The notes: generated by a model from the sequence alone, not told the origin. Positions 51,821 through 61,029 are shown, counted from the stretch's first letter. The stretch: DNA of 64,000 nucleotides from Paenibacillus harenae DSM 16969 (GCF_000422465.1 NZ_KE383843.1:794271-858270), one strand, 5' to 3'. A program made the numbers and translations.

Positions 51821-51853
51821 AAACAGCCCCTTCGCGACTGGCGAAGGGGCTGT
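51821..51853. terminator. Bidirectional terminator
   Basis: AACAGCCCCTTCGC pairs with GCGAAGGGGCTGTT between the convergent HAD and lipoprotein genes. A close relative of this hairpin occurs at 52228-52261. Confidence 0.75.
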
Positions 51854-51885
51854 TCGTATGTTAGCACTCTTAATTGCTCATCTTC

Positions 51886-52101
51886 CTATTCGCCCATCCG
51901 GTCCTCTATCTGTTCTTGACGGTACTCTTGAGCTGGGGGATTAAGCCGTTCGTCTTCCCGCTCATCAATCATATCTTCGCGGTTTTCTTGTTTCATTTCC
52001 TGTTCAGCATTATTATCAGCATTATTATCATTATTACAACCCGACAATGCTGCGAGCAGACACATGAACAACAACAATTTGCTTATTCCATTTTTGAGCA
52101 T
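51886..52101 (-). CDS. Small acidic lipoprotein
   Basis: A 71-residue protein with a lipoprotein signal ending LAALSGC (Cys22) and then a charged, disordered-looking Asn/Glu/Asp/Arg-rich tail. An AAGGAG site supports translation. Such short lipoproteins are common in Bacillales spores and envelopes; function unknown. Confidence 0.7.
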   Translation of the reverse strand: MLKNGISKLLLFMCLLAALSGCNNDNNADNNAEQEMKQENREDMIDEREDERLNPPAQEYRQEQIEDRMGE

Positions 52102-52227
52102 GGCAAAATCTCCTTATCCTTGAGATGAATTTATTGTTTTCATACCCTGGGTTATTTATGTAAATGATTTCCATATATGCACTGTGGCATAGTCTAACCG
52201 TACGGCGCACGGCGAATAACATAGCGA

Positions 52228-52261
52228 AACAGCCCTTCCGCGACTTGCGAAAGGGCTGTTT
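52228..52261 (-). terminator. Terminator after the tail-collar genes
   Basis: AAACAGCCCTTTCGC pairs with GCGGAAGGGCTGTTT, 20 bases after the last collar gene stop codon. Confidence 0.75.
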
Positions 52262-52282
52262 GTATTAGCGATAGATAAGAGC

Positions 52283-52804
52283 TTAAGGCCTTGGCGGAAA
52301 AATACCTTGCAAAGCAATGATAAAGTTCAATCCTAAATAAGGCTGCATATTGTTGTGAGGCTGGCTTCCGCCGGCAACGCCGATAGCAATAGGGTTCATC
52401 TCTGTTGTTGGGCTTGTCCCATATACAGTCGGGGTTCCACGACCTTGAACAAGCCCTGCCCATACTCCGTTTACGGGAGACGTCGTGCTGCCGGCAGCTA
52501 CGGCCTGGGGGATATGGGTATGCGCCGGGATCTCGCTCGTCGTTAACGTGACCGATGGACTTCCGCCTACTTCGCCAAGCGTCCTTGGCGATAGACCGGC
52601 CCCAGCTCCCTGCTGCATCGGAGCCTTGCCCATCATGTTCGGCAGGGCGAAGGTTGTTTTGCCGTCTCCGCCGTATGTAACACCTAGAATGGAAAATAAA
52701 GCTGTATTGGACGGAATGGGAATTAATTGTCCATTGCACAGCGCCCAGCCTTTTGGCGCAAAGTTCCCTGCAAATACGCGAATCTCGCCAATATACGGTT
52801 CCAT
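52283..52804 (-). CDS. Phage-tail-collar domain protein (copy 1)
   Basis: A 173-residue protein of the tail-collar/microcystin-dependent-protein (MdpB-like) family. The N-terminus IGEIRVFAGNFAPKGWALC and GGDGKTTFALPNMMGK form the collar domain; the end NNMQPYLGLNFIIALQGIFP is shared with the next two genes. It has no signal peptide. It is the third and last of three tandem paralogues, 21 bases after copy 2. The role of these non-phage copies is not established. Confidence 0.88.
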   Translation of the reverse strand: MEPYIGEIRVFAGNFAPKGWALCNGQLIPIPSNTALFSILGVTYGGDGKTTFALPNMMGKAPMQQGAGAGLSPRTLGEVGGSPSVTLTTSEIPAHTHIPQAVAAGSTTSPVNGVWAGLVQGRGTPTVYGTSPTTEMNPIAIGVAGGSQPHNNMQPYLGLNFIIALQGIFPPRP

Positions 52805-52825
52805 CGTTCTGCCTCCTCTAGTTCT

Positions 52826-53329
52826 CTAGTCGCGCGTTGGATAATAGCCGTTAATGCAAATGCAATAATTCATCGCTAAATACGGCTGCATATTCGTGTG
52901 CGGCGCGCTTCCGCCTGCCTGCGCGATCGCGTTCGGACTCATTGTCGTATCCGGCGTTTGCGAATAGGAGTTCGTCCCTGTCGCAAGCGGTGCCCAACTA
53001 CTCCCTGCCGGAGTGTAAACCGTGGAGGGCTGCGCACTGGCCATCGCAGCATGATGATGAGCAGGCATTTCGTTTACGGCAAGCGTATGATTCTCTTCTC
53101 CTGCGCTTTGTCCCAACATAACGCCGTTGCCGGTATGTACGGGCGTCTTTCCTCTTAAATCAGGCAATTTAAAAGTCGTGACCCCGTCTCCTCCGTACGT
53201 GGTGCCAATAATGGAATACAAGGCCGAATTCTGTTGAATCGACAACGTCTGTCCTTGACAAAGCGCCCAACCCCGCGGCGCGAAGCCAAATCCGAATAAA
53301 CGAATGTCTCCGATAAACGTTTCAGACAT
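52826..53329 (-). CDS. Phage-tail-collar domain protein (copy 2)
   Basis: A 167-residue paralogue: IGDIRLFGFGFAPRGWALC, then GGDGVTTFKLPDLRGKTPV, with a C-terminal TNMQPYLAMNYCICINGYYP. It is between copies 1 and 3 with gaps of 21 and 12 bases. Divergence between the three copies is greatest in the middle part, which is rich in Gly, Thr and Ala and may be exposed. Confidence 0.88.
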   Translation of the reverse strand: MSETFIGDIRLFGFGFAPRGWALCQGQTLSIQQNSALYSIIGTTYGGDGVTTFKLPDLRGKTPVHTGNGVMLGQSAGEENHTLAVNEMPAHHHAAMASAQPSTVYTPAGSSWAPLATGTNSYSQTPDTTMSPNAIAQAGGSAPHTNMQPYLAMNYCICINGYYPTRD

Positions 53330-53341
53330 CGAAATACCTCC

Positions 53342-53857
53342 TTAGTTTTGTGACGGATAAATGCCTTCGGTCGCGATAATGAAATTAATCGCCAGAAACG
53401 GCATCATGTTATCATGAGGCTGATTGCCTCCGGCAGGAGTGAGCGACTGCGGGCTCATCTGGACGTCCGGCGGCTGCTGAGAGAATAGATTTAGCGTAGT
53501 TTGCGCCCCCCAGACGGCACCGGCAGGCGATACCTGCGTTCCAGCCTGCGATGATGCGTTAGCGATATGGGTATGTACAGGCAGTTCGGTCTGCGTTAAC
53601 GTAACCGTCTCCGTTCCTCCTTGCTTCCCCAACGAATAATTCGTCATTGTTTGCGGGTTCATTCCTTGGCCGACCGGGATGCGGCTTGCCAAGCTAGGAA
53701 CGCCGAAGGTCGTCTGGCCGTCGCCTCCGTACGTTGTGCCAAGCAGGCTGAACAACGCTTCATTCTCGGAGATCGACAAGAGGCTTCCGTCGCAAAGCGC
53801 CCAGCCTCGCGGAGCGAAAGTGCCCCCGAACATCCGAATTTCTCCAACATATTGATC
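53342..53857 (-). CDS. Phage-tail-collar domain protein (copy 3), GTG start
   Basis: A 171-residue paralogue: DQYVGEIRMFGGTFAPRGWA, GGDGQTTFGVPSLASRIPV, and a C-terminal HDNMMPFLAINFIIATEGIY. Homologues begin with MDQYVGEIRMF, which here corresponds to a GTG codon at 53857 preceded by AAAGGGGA. It is the first collar gene after the GNAT gene. Confidence 0.88.
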   Translation of the reverse strand, partial: DQYVGEIRMFGGTFAPRGWALCDGSLLSISENEALFSLLGTTYGGDGQTTFGVPSLASRIPVGQGMNPQTMTNYSLGKQGGTETVTLTQTELPVHTHIANASSQAGTQVSPAGAVWGAQTTLNLFSQQPPDVQMSPQSLTPAGGNQPHDNMMPFLAINFIIATEGIYPSQN

Positions 53858-53966
53858 CACTTCGCATTCCCCTTTCAAATGGTATCTACAATCATCTATA
53901 AGCAATCGGCAGAATATAGCAGTTACCGAGAACTTCGTCCTTATGGTCTTGCTGCCAATCGAGTAC

Positions 53967-54440
53967 TCATCCGTCGATTAGGCTCGTCCAGCGCATCCGG
54001 ACATGAAGCTCGTCCTCGCTCACGGTTTCAAAACCGAGCCTTGTATATAATCGCCTCGCAGGATTATCGCTGCGTACCGACAGCCTTAGAGGCAGGCCCG
54101 CCAAGCGGGCCTCCTCTTGCAGCTGCCGGATGAGCGCCGTTCCGATTCCCTTGTTACATTGAGCCGGTAAGATCGCTATATCCACTAAAACCTTCTCGTT
54201 CCCATGTATGGCCGTTAGCCATTTTCCCGTTCGCTGCCCGTCCGCGATCACGATTTGAATACGATGCTCGGGATACTGCATTCGATAAGATTGCTGCTGG
54301 AACCGGAACTGCATCGTAAGAAAGGCTTGTTGCTCCTCTTTGCCCCATCCCCAGGCCGCCACTTCATCGGCCCTCGTTAGCGCATAGAGCTCGAACAATA
54401 ACGGATCTTCGGGCTGCGTATCCTCTAAGCGAATATTCAT
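53967..54440 (-). CDS. GNAT-family N-acetyltransferase beside the collar genes
   Basis: A 157-residue acetyltransferase. Motif A reads VDIAILPAQCNKGIGTALI (QxxGxG-like) and motif B SVRSDNPARRLYTRLGFE. It lies 15 bases after the giant surface-protein gene and 109 bases before the first collar gene, on the same strand, so it is probably part of the same transcript. It may modify one of the neighbouring proteins, by inference from position. Confidence 0.88.
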   Translation of the reverse strand: MNIRLEDTQPEDPLLFELYALTRADEVAAWGWGKEEQQAFLTMQFRFQQQSYRMQYPEHRIQIVIADGQRTGKWLTAIHGNEKVLVDIAILPAQCNKGIGTALIRQLQEEARLAGLPLRLSVRSDNPARRLYTRLGFETVSEDELHVRMRWTSLIDG

Positions 54441-54455
54441 TGATCGGTTTCTCCT

Positions 54456-57400
54456 CTAGATGAATTGTCCCGTCTCAAGGAGCTTCACGATGACGGCCGC
54501 CAATTGCGCTCTCGTCATCGGCTCGCCAGGGTTAAGCCGATTGCCGCTGCCGTTTACGATGCCCAGTTGAACCGTTAGAGCAACTGAAGATTTCGACCAG
54601 CCCTTCAGCTTATCGCTGTCCTCAAACGCATGAAGCCCCGCTTCAAGCTCGGCTTCCGTAAAGCTCGGCTCAAGTTCCATCAGCTCAAGCGCGCGGGCCA
54701 AAATAACCATCGCCTCTTCCCGCGTGATTTGCCCGCCCGGACGGAACGATCCGTCGGCGTAACCGCTGATCAGTCCGAAATCGGAAGCCGAAGTTAGCGA
54801 AGCCGCGAACCATTGCTCCTGACTTACGTCCGTAAATCCGCTTCCTGCAGTGTCGTTGTAGAGCCCAAGCGCTCCGGTAATAATGGCCGCAAACTCGGCC
54901 CGGGTAACGCTCCGGTTCGGTTCGAATTGATCCTCTCCGGTTCCTTGCACGATTAGACGAGAAGCTAATTCTTCGACGTAAGCCTTAGCCCAGCCGCTGA
55001 CATCCGAGAACGATTTCTCGTAATCGATAAGCGAGAATACGCCGTTCGCGAAGCTGTGGACCTTGATTTCAAACTTTCCGTCCTTCTTATCGATCTTGGT
55101 CGGAACATGCACCAGTTTGCCGTTTGGCAGCAGAAGCACGGCCGTCTTTGGCGATTTCCCTTCCAGCTCCTCATCGCCGTAAGCGATCGTAATGTAACCT
55201 TTGATCTTGGTCAGATCGATTCTCGAATCCCCATTTTGGAAATACAATTGGTAGCTCATTGGAGTGACCAGCAATTCGTAGCCTTTGTCCTCGGCAAGTG
55301 CTTCCAGCTTATCGGTAGATGCCTGATCGGCTTGTTTAATCTCGATTTTTAACGTCTTGCCGCTGTCATCCCAGCTCTTCAACACTTCGCGAATGGCCGA
55401 AGAGGATAGACCGTAGCCCGTTCCATTCATGACGAGATTGATCGTTTTGTTCCCGCTTTCCAGCAGGGCAAGCAAATCGCGGTCCATGGCCAGTTCCGCA
55501 TTGTCGGCCGCGGAGCCGACATCGATCGTTATTTCTTTGTCGTTCGAACCGTTAATGAGGTCCGTTAGTTGACTGCCGTCGATAGACACGACAACGACCT
55601 TTTGCCCGTCTTTGGTGACGATTTCGGCCTTAATTCCGGAATGATTGCCGATTCCTTCAATCGTAATCGTAACCGAAGGAATCGTCGGAGGGACGCCGCC
55701 GCCGCTTGGCGGCCTGTTGTTCTTGATCGTAACCGTCGCCGCGTTCGAAACCGCGAGCCCGTCATTGGCTTTATAGGTAAACGTAACATCGGCATAATAA
55801 CCGGACTCCGGTTCAAAGCTGAACTCGCCCGTCGCGGAATCCAGAGCTACGGTTCCTTTGACCGGCTGATCGACGATAGCGTATGTTAACGCATCCTGCT
55901 CGACGTCCGAAGCGGCGAGTTTACTCTCGATTTTAGCGCTGGCCGTCGTGCTGAACGTTTGATCCTCCGCCGTAGGAGCATCATTCACGGCGGCTGCCGT
56001 AATCGCCATATCGACGGATCCGGAAGCCGCAATACCGCCAGCCGCTGCCGTCCACTCATAGGACGTCGTTCCATGCCAATTCGCTGCCGGTATAAACTGA
56101 AGCTTGCTTATGTCGGCAAAGGCGATAGTCTGATTCGCGGCCGCGGCCGTTCCGTCATATTGCAGCTTGCCGTTCTCAGGCAAGGTTAGAATCGTCAGCG
56201 TATCCAGCGCTTCGGAATCCGCATTGCTATACCCAAAGTCTGTTTCTGCAAAAGTTAATGCCGTATCCTCCGTCCCTGCAGCGCTACTATCCGAAACAAC
56301 CGGCACCGACCGGTAATCGATCGCATCCGAGAAGGTCGCTGAATTTCCCGCTTCGTCGGTTACTTTCAGATACACGGTTTTGGAACCGTAGCCGTTCGAG
56401 AGCTGCCAGCTTTCGGCAGCCGGCTTCCAATCCGTACCGTCGTTGGAGAGCTGCAATACAACATCGTTCAAATCCGTTCCGATATAGGTCAGCGATACGT
56501 TACCGGATGTCGTTGCGACATCGCCGTTATTGATCGAAATACTGCCTGTAGGTAGGGTTTTATCAATCGTGAATGTAATGGTCGTACTGTTGCCGTAGTC
56601 ATCTGTTACGACAAGCGTATGAAGGCGTTCTTCGGAGACCGTCGCTCCACTGACGAAGTCCGTCGCATTCAGCTTTGCGGTGGCTACGCCGTTGTTATCC
56701 GAGTATGAAGGCTGCTGATCCGTATTGTAAAACTTGCCGTTAATAACGCCGGTCACGTTCGGCAGCGTTTTATCGATGCTAAAATTCACGGTCGTCACGT
56801 TGCCGGCCGCATCCGTAACGACGAGTTTATGAATGCCTTCGCTGCTGACGATGCTTCCGGATGTAAACGGATTGCTGCCAAGAACTGCGGTTCCTTCGTT
56901 GAAGGTAACCGTTACATCTTCATTCAGCTTGTCACCTTCGTTCACGCCGCTTAGTATTGGATTTGTCTTATCGATCGTGAACGTTTTTGTCGTCGAATGA
57001 CCGAGGTCATCCGTTACAACAAGCACGTATACGCCCTCTTTGGTCACGGTCGTGTTGCTAACAAATGGCTCAGCTCCCAGCGGCTCAACTTTCAACGTTG
57101 CCGTGCCTTCGTTAAACGAGATCGTTTTATCTTCATTTGTGATTTCGCCGTCGGTAACTCCCGTTACGACCGGAGCCTTCGTATCCAGTTCGATCGTATC
57201 GGAGAATTCTGCCGTATTGCCCGCCTTATCGGTCAGCTTCAGGTAAACCGTCTTCGATCCGTCGTTGTCTGTCAAATCCCATTGCTTGGTGGCAGATATG
57301 TCTTCAAGCGGTGTGCTCCAGGTTAAATTGTCGTTTGAAAATTCCATCTGAATCGTATGTTGATCCGTTCCGGCAATCGTTAACGTAACCGTTCGGCTGC

Positions 57401-59537
57401 TTGTTTTCGCAGCGCCGCCCTGGATCAATAAGCTGCCCGTCGGCGGCGTCTTATCAATTGTAAAAGCAACCGTAGTGATGTTCCCATAGGCATCTGTCAC
57501 AACAAGCTCATACGCTCCATCAGCCGATATCTCTGTACCGCTGGTGAAGCTGGCGCCGTCTGGGATTAATACCGCAGTCACGCCTGAATTCGCATCCGTA
57601 AAGACTGGCGTTACATTAATGTTGTAAAGAGTGCCATTGATAACGCCGGTCACGGTCGGAGGTGTCATGTCGATGCTGAAATTCACTGTCGTTTTATTGC
57701 CCGCTTCATCCTCCACGACAAGTGTATGACTGCCTTCGCTGCTGATGGTGCTTCCACTCGTGAACGCTGAGCCGCCTAGCAAGGCGGTTCCTTCATTAAA
57801 CGATATCGTCACATCATTCTTGTACTTCTTGCCATCTTCGACTCCGGTCACAACTGGTAGTACAGTATCTACAATGATCGAGTCATCGAAGTCTTTTACG
57901 TTGCCCACTACATCCTTTAACTGCATGTGGACCGTCCTCTCGCCATCTCCCGGCGTCAGACTCCAGCTGTAGCTGGTTGCCCCTGCGATCCAAGCGGCGT
58001 TGTTTAAATCCGTTAAGGTATTCCCGAAGCGCATTTGGATCGGAGGATTGGTGTCCTGGAAGTCGATGGTTAACCCAACATTATTAGAATTGATTTTGTT
58101 ATTGCCCGCCGCGATTACAAGTGAGCCGGTCGGTGCCGTCACGTCTATTTTAAAATCAATAATCGTTTCATTGCTCGCAGCATCCGTCACCACAAGGGTA
58201 TAGCTGCCTTCGGTGCTCACGGTGCTTCCGCTGCTGAAAGCCGTCCCGTTAAGCATAGCTGTGCCGTCACTAAAGGATATTATTACAGGCTGGTTCGAAA
58301 TTAAATCATCACTTACGCCTGTCACGATCGGTGCGGTTTTATCAATCGTAAATTGAATCGTTGTCGTGTTCCCTGCCGCATCCGTTACGATAAGGTTATG
58401 CATTCTCTCATCGCTTATCGTAGTGCCGCTCGTATACGGATTTCCGTTCAGCGTTGCCGGACCCTCGGTAAATACCGCACTCACGTCCTGATTTGTAACT
58501 TCCCCGGTAGTGACGCCGGTTACAACTGGCGGAGTCGCATCCATGATGATCGTATCGCTCAGAGTAACTTCATTCCCTGCTTGGTCTGTCAATTTCATAT
58601 GAACGGTTTTTGGGCCGTCGCCTGTGGAAAGTGCCCATGATTTGCTGTTACTAAAAGGTTCTTTGGTGCTCCAAGTTCCTGTGCTATCATTTGAAAATTG
58701 CATTTCAATAGAATCGCCGTCAGGATCGGAAGAAGACATATCCAATGTCACGTTAGCCGTATTCGTGTAAGTTGCTCCGTTATTTATACTAATCGTGCCG
58801 GCAGGTGGAGAGTTAGGGGAATAAACATATTCAACATAAGGTATGCCGCCGTTTCTGAGAGCGATATGATTAGTCAATCGGTCGGGTATTTGAAAGTAGC
58901 TTTGTACGTTATTAATTTGAGCTTCGGAAAGTCCATCGGCTGCAAGCTCTTCCCGGGTTATTCCGGTCAACACGAAGGTTGCGTCGTTTCCGGGCGTCTG
59001 ACGTCGCGAGTTCATATAACCGGTGACATCATATCGAAATTCTACATAGTCTCCATTTGCAATGCCTGTATCATAGGTATGCATTCCTATAAAGTCCGTC
59101 GCTTCGTTATATGCGGGTAAACCCGAGAGATCCGGCCAGCTTGCTTCTATCCAATCATCGTTCTCGGATTTAAACACCTTAATATAAGGAGGATCGCTCA
59201 CATTATTGTGTTGTTTCCCCGCATAAGTAACCGAAATGGGGATGACAAGCGTTGCCGATTCCAGCGCTTTCGTGGTGCTGACGCCGGAGAGAGGGAATTG
59301 TAAATACGTTTTCTGAGAACCGTAAATCGTATCAAAGCCGATATAGTTTCTTCTTCCGAACGTGTCATTTGAATTATCATATCCGTCTTCAATTAAACTT
59401 ACATCGCTGAACATATCCTTCACCGGATAAATAGGGGGCTCTGGGACCGCGGCACTAACCCGCTCAACAAAAGCCGCCTGTTGGAACAGCATAACAACCA
59501 GCGCGGTAATTAACAGCATAGCTACATTCTTCTTCAT
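54456..59537 (-). CDS. Giant S-layer-anchored surface protein with Ig-like and cadherin-like repeats
   Basis: A 1693-residue secreted protein. Signal peptide 1-30; a DNRLRE-type domain (about 45-240: KTYLQFPLSGV, FRYDVTGYM); eleven Ig-like repeats (about 241-1075) of two types in the order ABBABBABBBA. Type A ends in GDGxKTVxxKLTDxAGN, type B in HTLVVTDAAGNxTT. Cadherin-like domains follow (about 1076-1275), then an unassigned region (about 1290-1505) and three SLH domains (about 1509-1693: FSDVSGWAKAYVEELASRLI, FTDVSQEQWFAASL and FEDSDKLKGWSKSSVAL) that bind pyruvylated wall polymer. It is probably an adhesin or surface scaffold. The ATG follows GGGAGG. Confidence 0.92.
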   Translation of the reverse strand: MKKNVAMLLITALVVMLFQQAAFVERVSAAVPEPPIYPVKDMFSDVSLIEDGYDNSNDTFGRRNYIGFDTIYGSQKTYLQFPLSGVSTTKALESATLVIPISVTYAGKQHNNVSDPPYIKVFKSENDDWIEASWPDLSGLPAYNEATDFIGMHTYDTGIANGDYVEFRYDVTGYMNSRRQTPGNDATFVLTGITREELAADGLSEAQINNVQSYFQIPDRLTNHIALRNGGIPYVEYVYSPNSPPAGTISINNGATYTNTANVTLDMSSSDPDGDSIEMQFSNDSTGTWSTKEPFSNSKSWALSTGDGPKTVHMKLTDQAGNEVTLSDTIIMDATPPVVTGVTTGEVTNQDVSAVFTEGPATLNGNPYTSGTTISDERMHNLIVTDAAGNTTTIQFTIDKTAPIVTGVSDDLISNQPVIISFSDGTAMLNGTAFSSGSTVSTEGSYTLVVTDAASNETIIDFKIDVTAPTGSLVIAAGNNKINSNNVGLTIDFQDTNPPIQMRFGNTLTDLNNAAWIAGATSYSWSLTPGDGERTVHMQLKDVVGNVKDFDDSIIVDTVLPVVTGVEDGKKYKNDVTISFNEGTALLGGSAFTSGSTISSEGSHTLVVEDEAGNKTTVNFSIDMTPPTVTGVINGTLYNINVTPVFTDANSGVTAVLIPDGASFTSGTEISADGAYELVVTDAYGNITTVAFTIDKTPPTGSLLIQGGAAKTSSRTVTLTIAGTDQHTIQMEFSNDNLTWSTPLEDISATKQWDLTDNDGSKTVYLKLTDKAGNTAEFSDTIELDTKAPVVTGVTDGEITNEDKTISFNEGTATLKVEPLGAEPFVSNTTVTKEGVYVLVVTDDLGHSTTKTFTIDKTNPILSGVNEGDKLNEDVTVTFNEGTAVLGSNPFTSGSIVSSEGIHKLVVTDAAGNVTTVNFSIDKTLPNVTGVINGKFYNTDQQPSYSDNNGVATAKLNATDFVSGATVSEERLHTLVVTDDYGNSTTITFTIDKTLPTGSISINNGDVATTSGNVSLTYIGTDLNDVVLQLSNDGTDWKPAAESWQLSNGYGSKTVYLKVTDEAGNSATFSDAIDYRSVPVVSDSSAAGTEDTALTFAETDFGYSNADSEALDTLTILTLPENGKLQYDGTAAAANQTIAFADISKLQFIPAANWHGTTSYEWTAAAGGIAASGSVDMAITAAAVNDAPTAEDQTFSTTASAKIESKLAASDVEQDALTYAIVDQPVKGTVALDSATGEFSFEPESGYYADVTFTYKANDGLAVSNAATVTIKNNRPPSGGGVPPTIPSVTITIEGIGNHSGIKAEIVTKDGQKVVVVSIDGSQLTDLINGSNDKEITIDVGSAADNAELAMDRDLLALLESGNKTINLVMNGTGYGLSSSAIREVLKSWDDSGKTLKIEIKQADQASTDKLEALAEDKGYELLVTPMSYQLYFQNGDSRIDLTKIKGYITIAYGDEELEGKSPKTAVLLLPNGKLVHVPTKIDKKDGKFEIKVHSFANGVFSLIDYEKSFSDVSGWAKAYVEELASRLIVQGTGEDQFEPNRSVTRAEFAAIITGALGLYNDTAGSGFTDVSQEQWFAASLTSASDFGLISGYADGSFRPGGQITREEAMVILARALELMELEPSFTEAELEAGLHAFEDSDKLKGWSKSSVALTVQLGIVNGSGNRLNPGEPMTRAQLAAVIVKLLETGQFI

Positions 59538-59726
59538 CAATATCCTCCCTGCATTTCTACAAAATTCGCGTTTCGCGCATGCAAGAATCAAAGTCTATCT
59601 GTCTACTCTTTCGGCAATTCGCAACTCATATAGATTAGCATATAATGGTTATTTTGACACCAATAAAATCATCCTTCCCTACTATTAATAGGTATGTTCT
59701 AGGTATATCGCATCAGAAAACAAAAA

Positions 59727-59753
59727 AGAACATTCATCAATGAATGTTCTCCG
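59727..59753 (-). terminator. Hairpin with T-run upstream of the giant surface-protein gene
   Basis: Perfect 11-bp arms (AGAACATTCAT, 59727-59737 and 59740-59750) followed by TTTTTTG on the minus strand. No minus-strand gene precedes it, so it may be a leader attenuator of the surface-protein gene or the end of a lost gene. Confidence 0.55.
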
Positions 59754-59772
59754 CCTACGCGTTGCGTGTCTG

Positions 59773-59801
59773 ATTCGTTTACTTTAACTACATAAACGAA
59801 T
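59773..59801. promoter_or_regulatory. Operator-like palindrome before the broken MFS gene
   Basis: ATTCGTTTA (59773-59781) and its exact complement (59793-59801) flank an 11-base spacer, 15 bases before the MFS start codon. The shape is that of a TetR/MarR-type operator. On the minus strand TATACT follows in the upstream direction, a possible promoter. Confidence 0.5.
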
Positions 59802-59815
59802 GGAAAGTATAGCAC

Positions 59816-60413
59816 ATGACAACAACAACTATTCCCGCCAATTGGCGTAGAACGTTTTTTATTATATTTTCAGGCCAAGCCTTCTCCCTGCTGAGCAGCT
59901 CGATGGTTCAATTCAGTATCATTTGGTGGCTGACCGGTACGACTGGCTCTGCCGTTATGCTGTCCAACGCCTCCGCAGCGGGCTTGCTGCCGCAGGCGCT
60001 GCTTGGACGTTCATTGGTACGCTGATCGACCGATTTGACCGCAAAAAAATAATGCTCCTCGCCGACAGCTCGATTGCGGCCGTCAGCTTGGCGCTTGCTC
60101 TTCTCTTTAGAGAACCGCCTATTTGGGTCATCTTCGCGGCGCTCGGCATTCGGTCGGTCGCGACGGCCTTTCATATGCCAGCCATGCAAGCCTCCGTTCC
60201 GCTGCTTGCTCCTAGCGAGGAACTTACCCGAATAGCGGGATGGAATCAATTCGTATTCTCGGCTTCTGGTCCATTGAATATGTCCTCTTCATCGACAGGG
60301 TGGCTTCTTGGTTCGCGATTTCCGGCGTACTCATTACGGCCGTCGGCGCTGGCACCTATCTGATGCCTTCGGTTAACGCGCTCGGGAAAGAGCCGCAAGC
60401 GAAGTCTGAATAA
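59816..60413 (+). pseudogene. Broken MFS transporter
   Basis: Remnant of a major facilitator transporter in three frames. Frame one gives FFIIFSGQAFSLLSSSMVQF (helix 1). After a one-base deletion near 60009 frame two gives FIGTLIDRFDRKKIMLLADS and FHMPAMQASVPLLAPSEELT. A large deletion near 60270 then joins a third frame encoding WSIEYVLFIDRVASWFAISG, the last helix, and a stop at 60413. About half of a normal transporter is missing. Likely a former drug or siderophore exporter. Confidence 0.8.
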
Positions 60414-60418
60414 CTATA

Positions 60419-60472
60419 AAAAAAAACGGAGCTGTCTCGCCGGGTCAAATGACCTTGAACAGCTCCGTTTGT
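60419..60472. terminator. Bidirectional terminator between MFS remnant and fur
   Basis: ACGGAGCTGT pairs with ACAGCTCCGT, with A/T runs on both sides. Confidence 0.75.
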
Positions 60473-60481
60473 TTATCTATG

Positions 60482-60961
60482 TCAAGAAACAGCTTTGCCT
60501 TCTCTCTTGCACTCGCCTTTCGTGCAATTCTTGTACGTGCCCGTAAAGTCTAACCGGTGGTCGCTTACTTTGAAGCCGTATTCGCGTTCCAGACGCTGTT
60601 CGAGATCATACAGCCAATCCTCTTTGATTTCTTGAAGCGATCCGCATTCTTCGCAGATCAGGTGATGATGCATATGCTCATGTTCATCTCCACGCAGATC
60701 ATACCGCGCTACGCCGTCCCCGAAGTTCATTTTCTCAACGATATTCAGATCCGCCAGCAGCTCCAGCGTACGATATACGGTTGCCAGGCCAATATCGGAA
60801 AACTTCTGCTTGACCAGCATGAACACGCCCTCCGCGCTCAAATGATCCTTTTCATTTTCCAATAATACCCGCAAAATAATTTCACGCTGCGTCGTCAACT
60901 TGTAGCCGTTCGCCATCAGATGCCGGTTAATTCTGTCCATTTCCGCCGTGATGCTCAGCAT
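60482..60961 (-). CDS. fur: Ferric uptake regulator Fur
   Basis: A 159-residue metal-dependent repressor of the Fur family. The winged helix (TTQREIILRVLLEN, GLATVYRTLELL) and the metal-binding HEHMHHHLICEECG segment (His cluster plus CxxC) are present, and a second Cys pair CTKGEC occurs at the end. Length and sequence favour Fur over PerR or Zur. A GGAGGAAC site precedes the ATG. It probably controls the Fur boxes at 45574 and 49394. A palindrome at 61030-61044 upstream suggests control by PerR or itself. Confidence 0.92.
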   Translation of the reverse strand: MLSITAEMDRINRHLMANGYKLTTQREIILRVLLENEKDHLSAEGVFMLVKQKFSDIGLATVYRTLELLADLNIVEKMNFGDGVARYDLRGDEHEHMHHHLICEECGSLQEIKEDWLYDLEQRLEREYGFKVSDHRLDFTGTYKNCTKGECKREGKAVS

Positions 60962-61029
60962 GCCGGGTTCCTCCTTTTATTGTAACAAACATCGGTCTGC
61001 TTCTAAAAGTTCGATGTAAAGGTTTTCTT

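Noticed and set aside
52283..53857. Prophage remnant
   Set aside because: Collar-domain genes are the only phage-like genes; no integrase, terminase, capsid, lysis gene or attachment repeat is seen, and the three genes are intact, so a decayed prophage is not the simplest reading.
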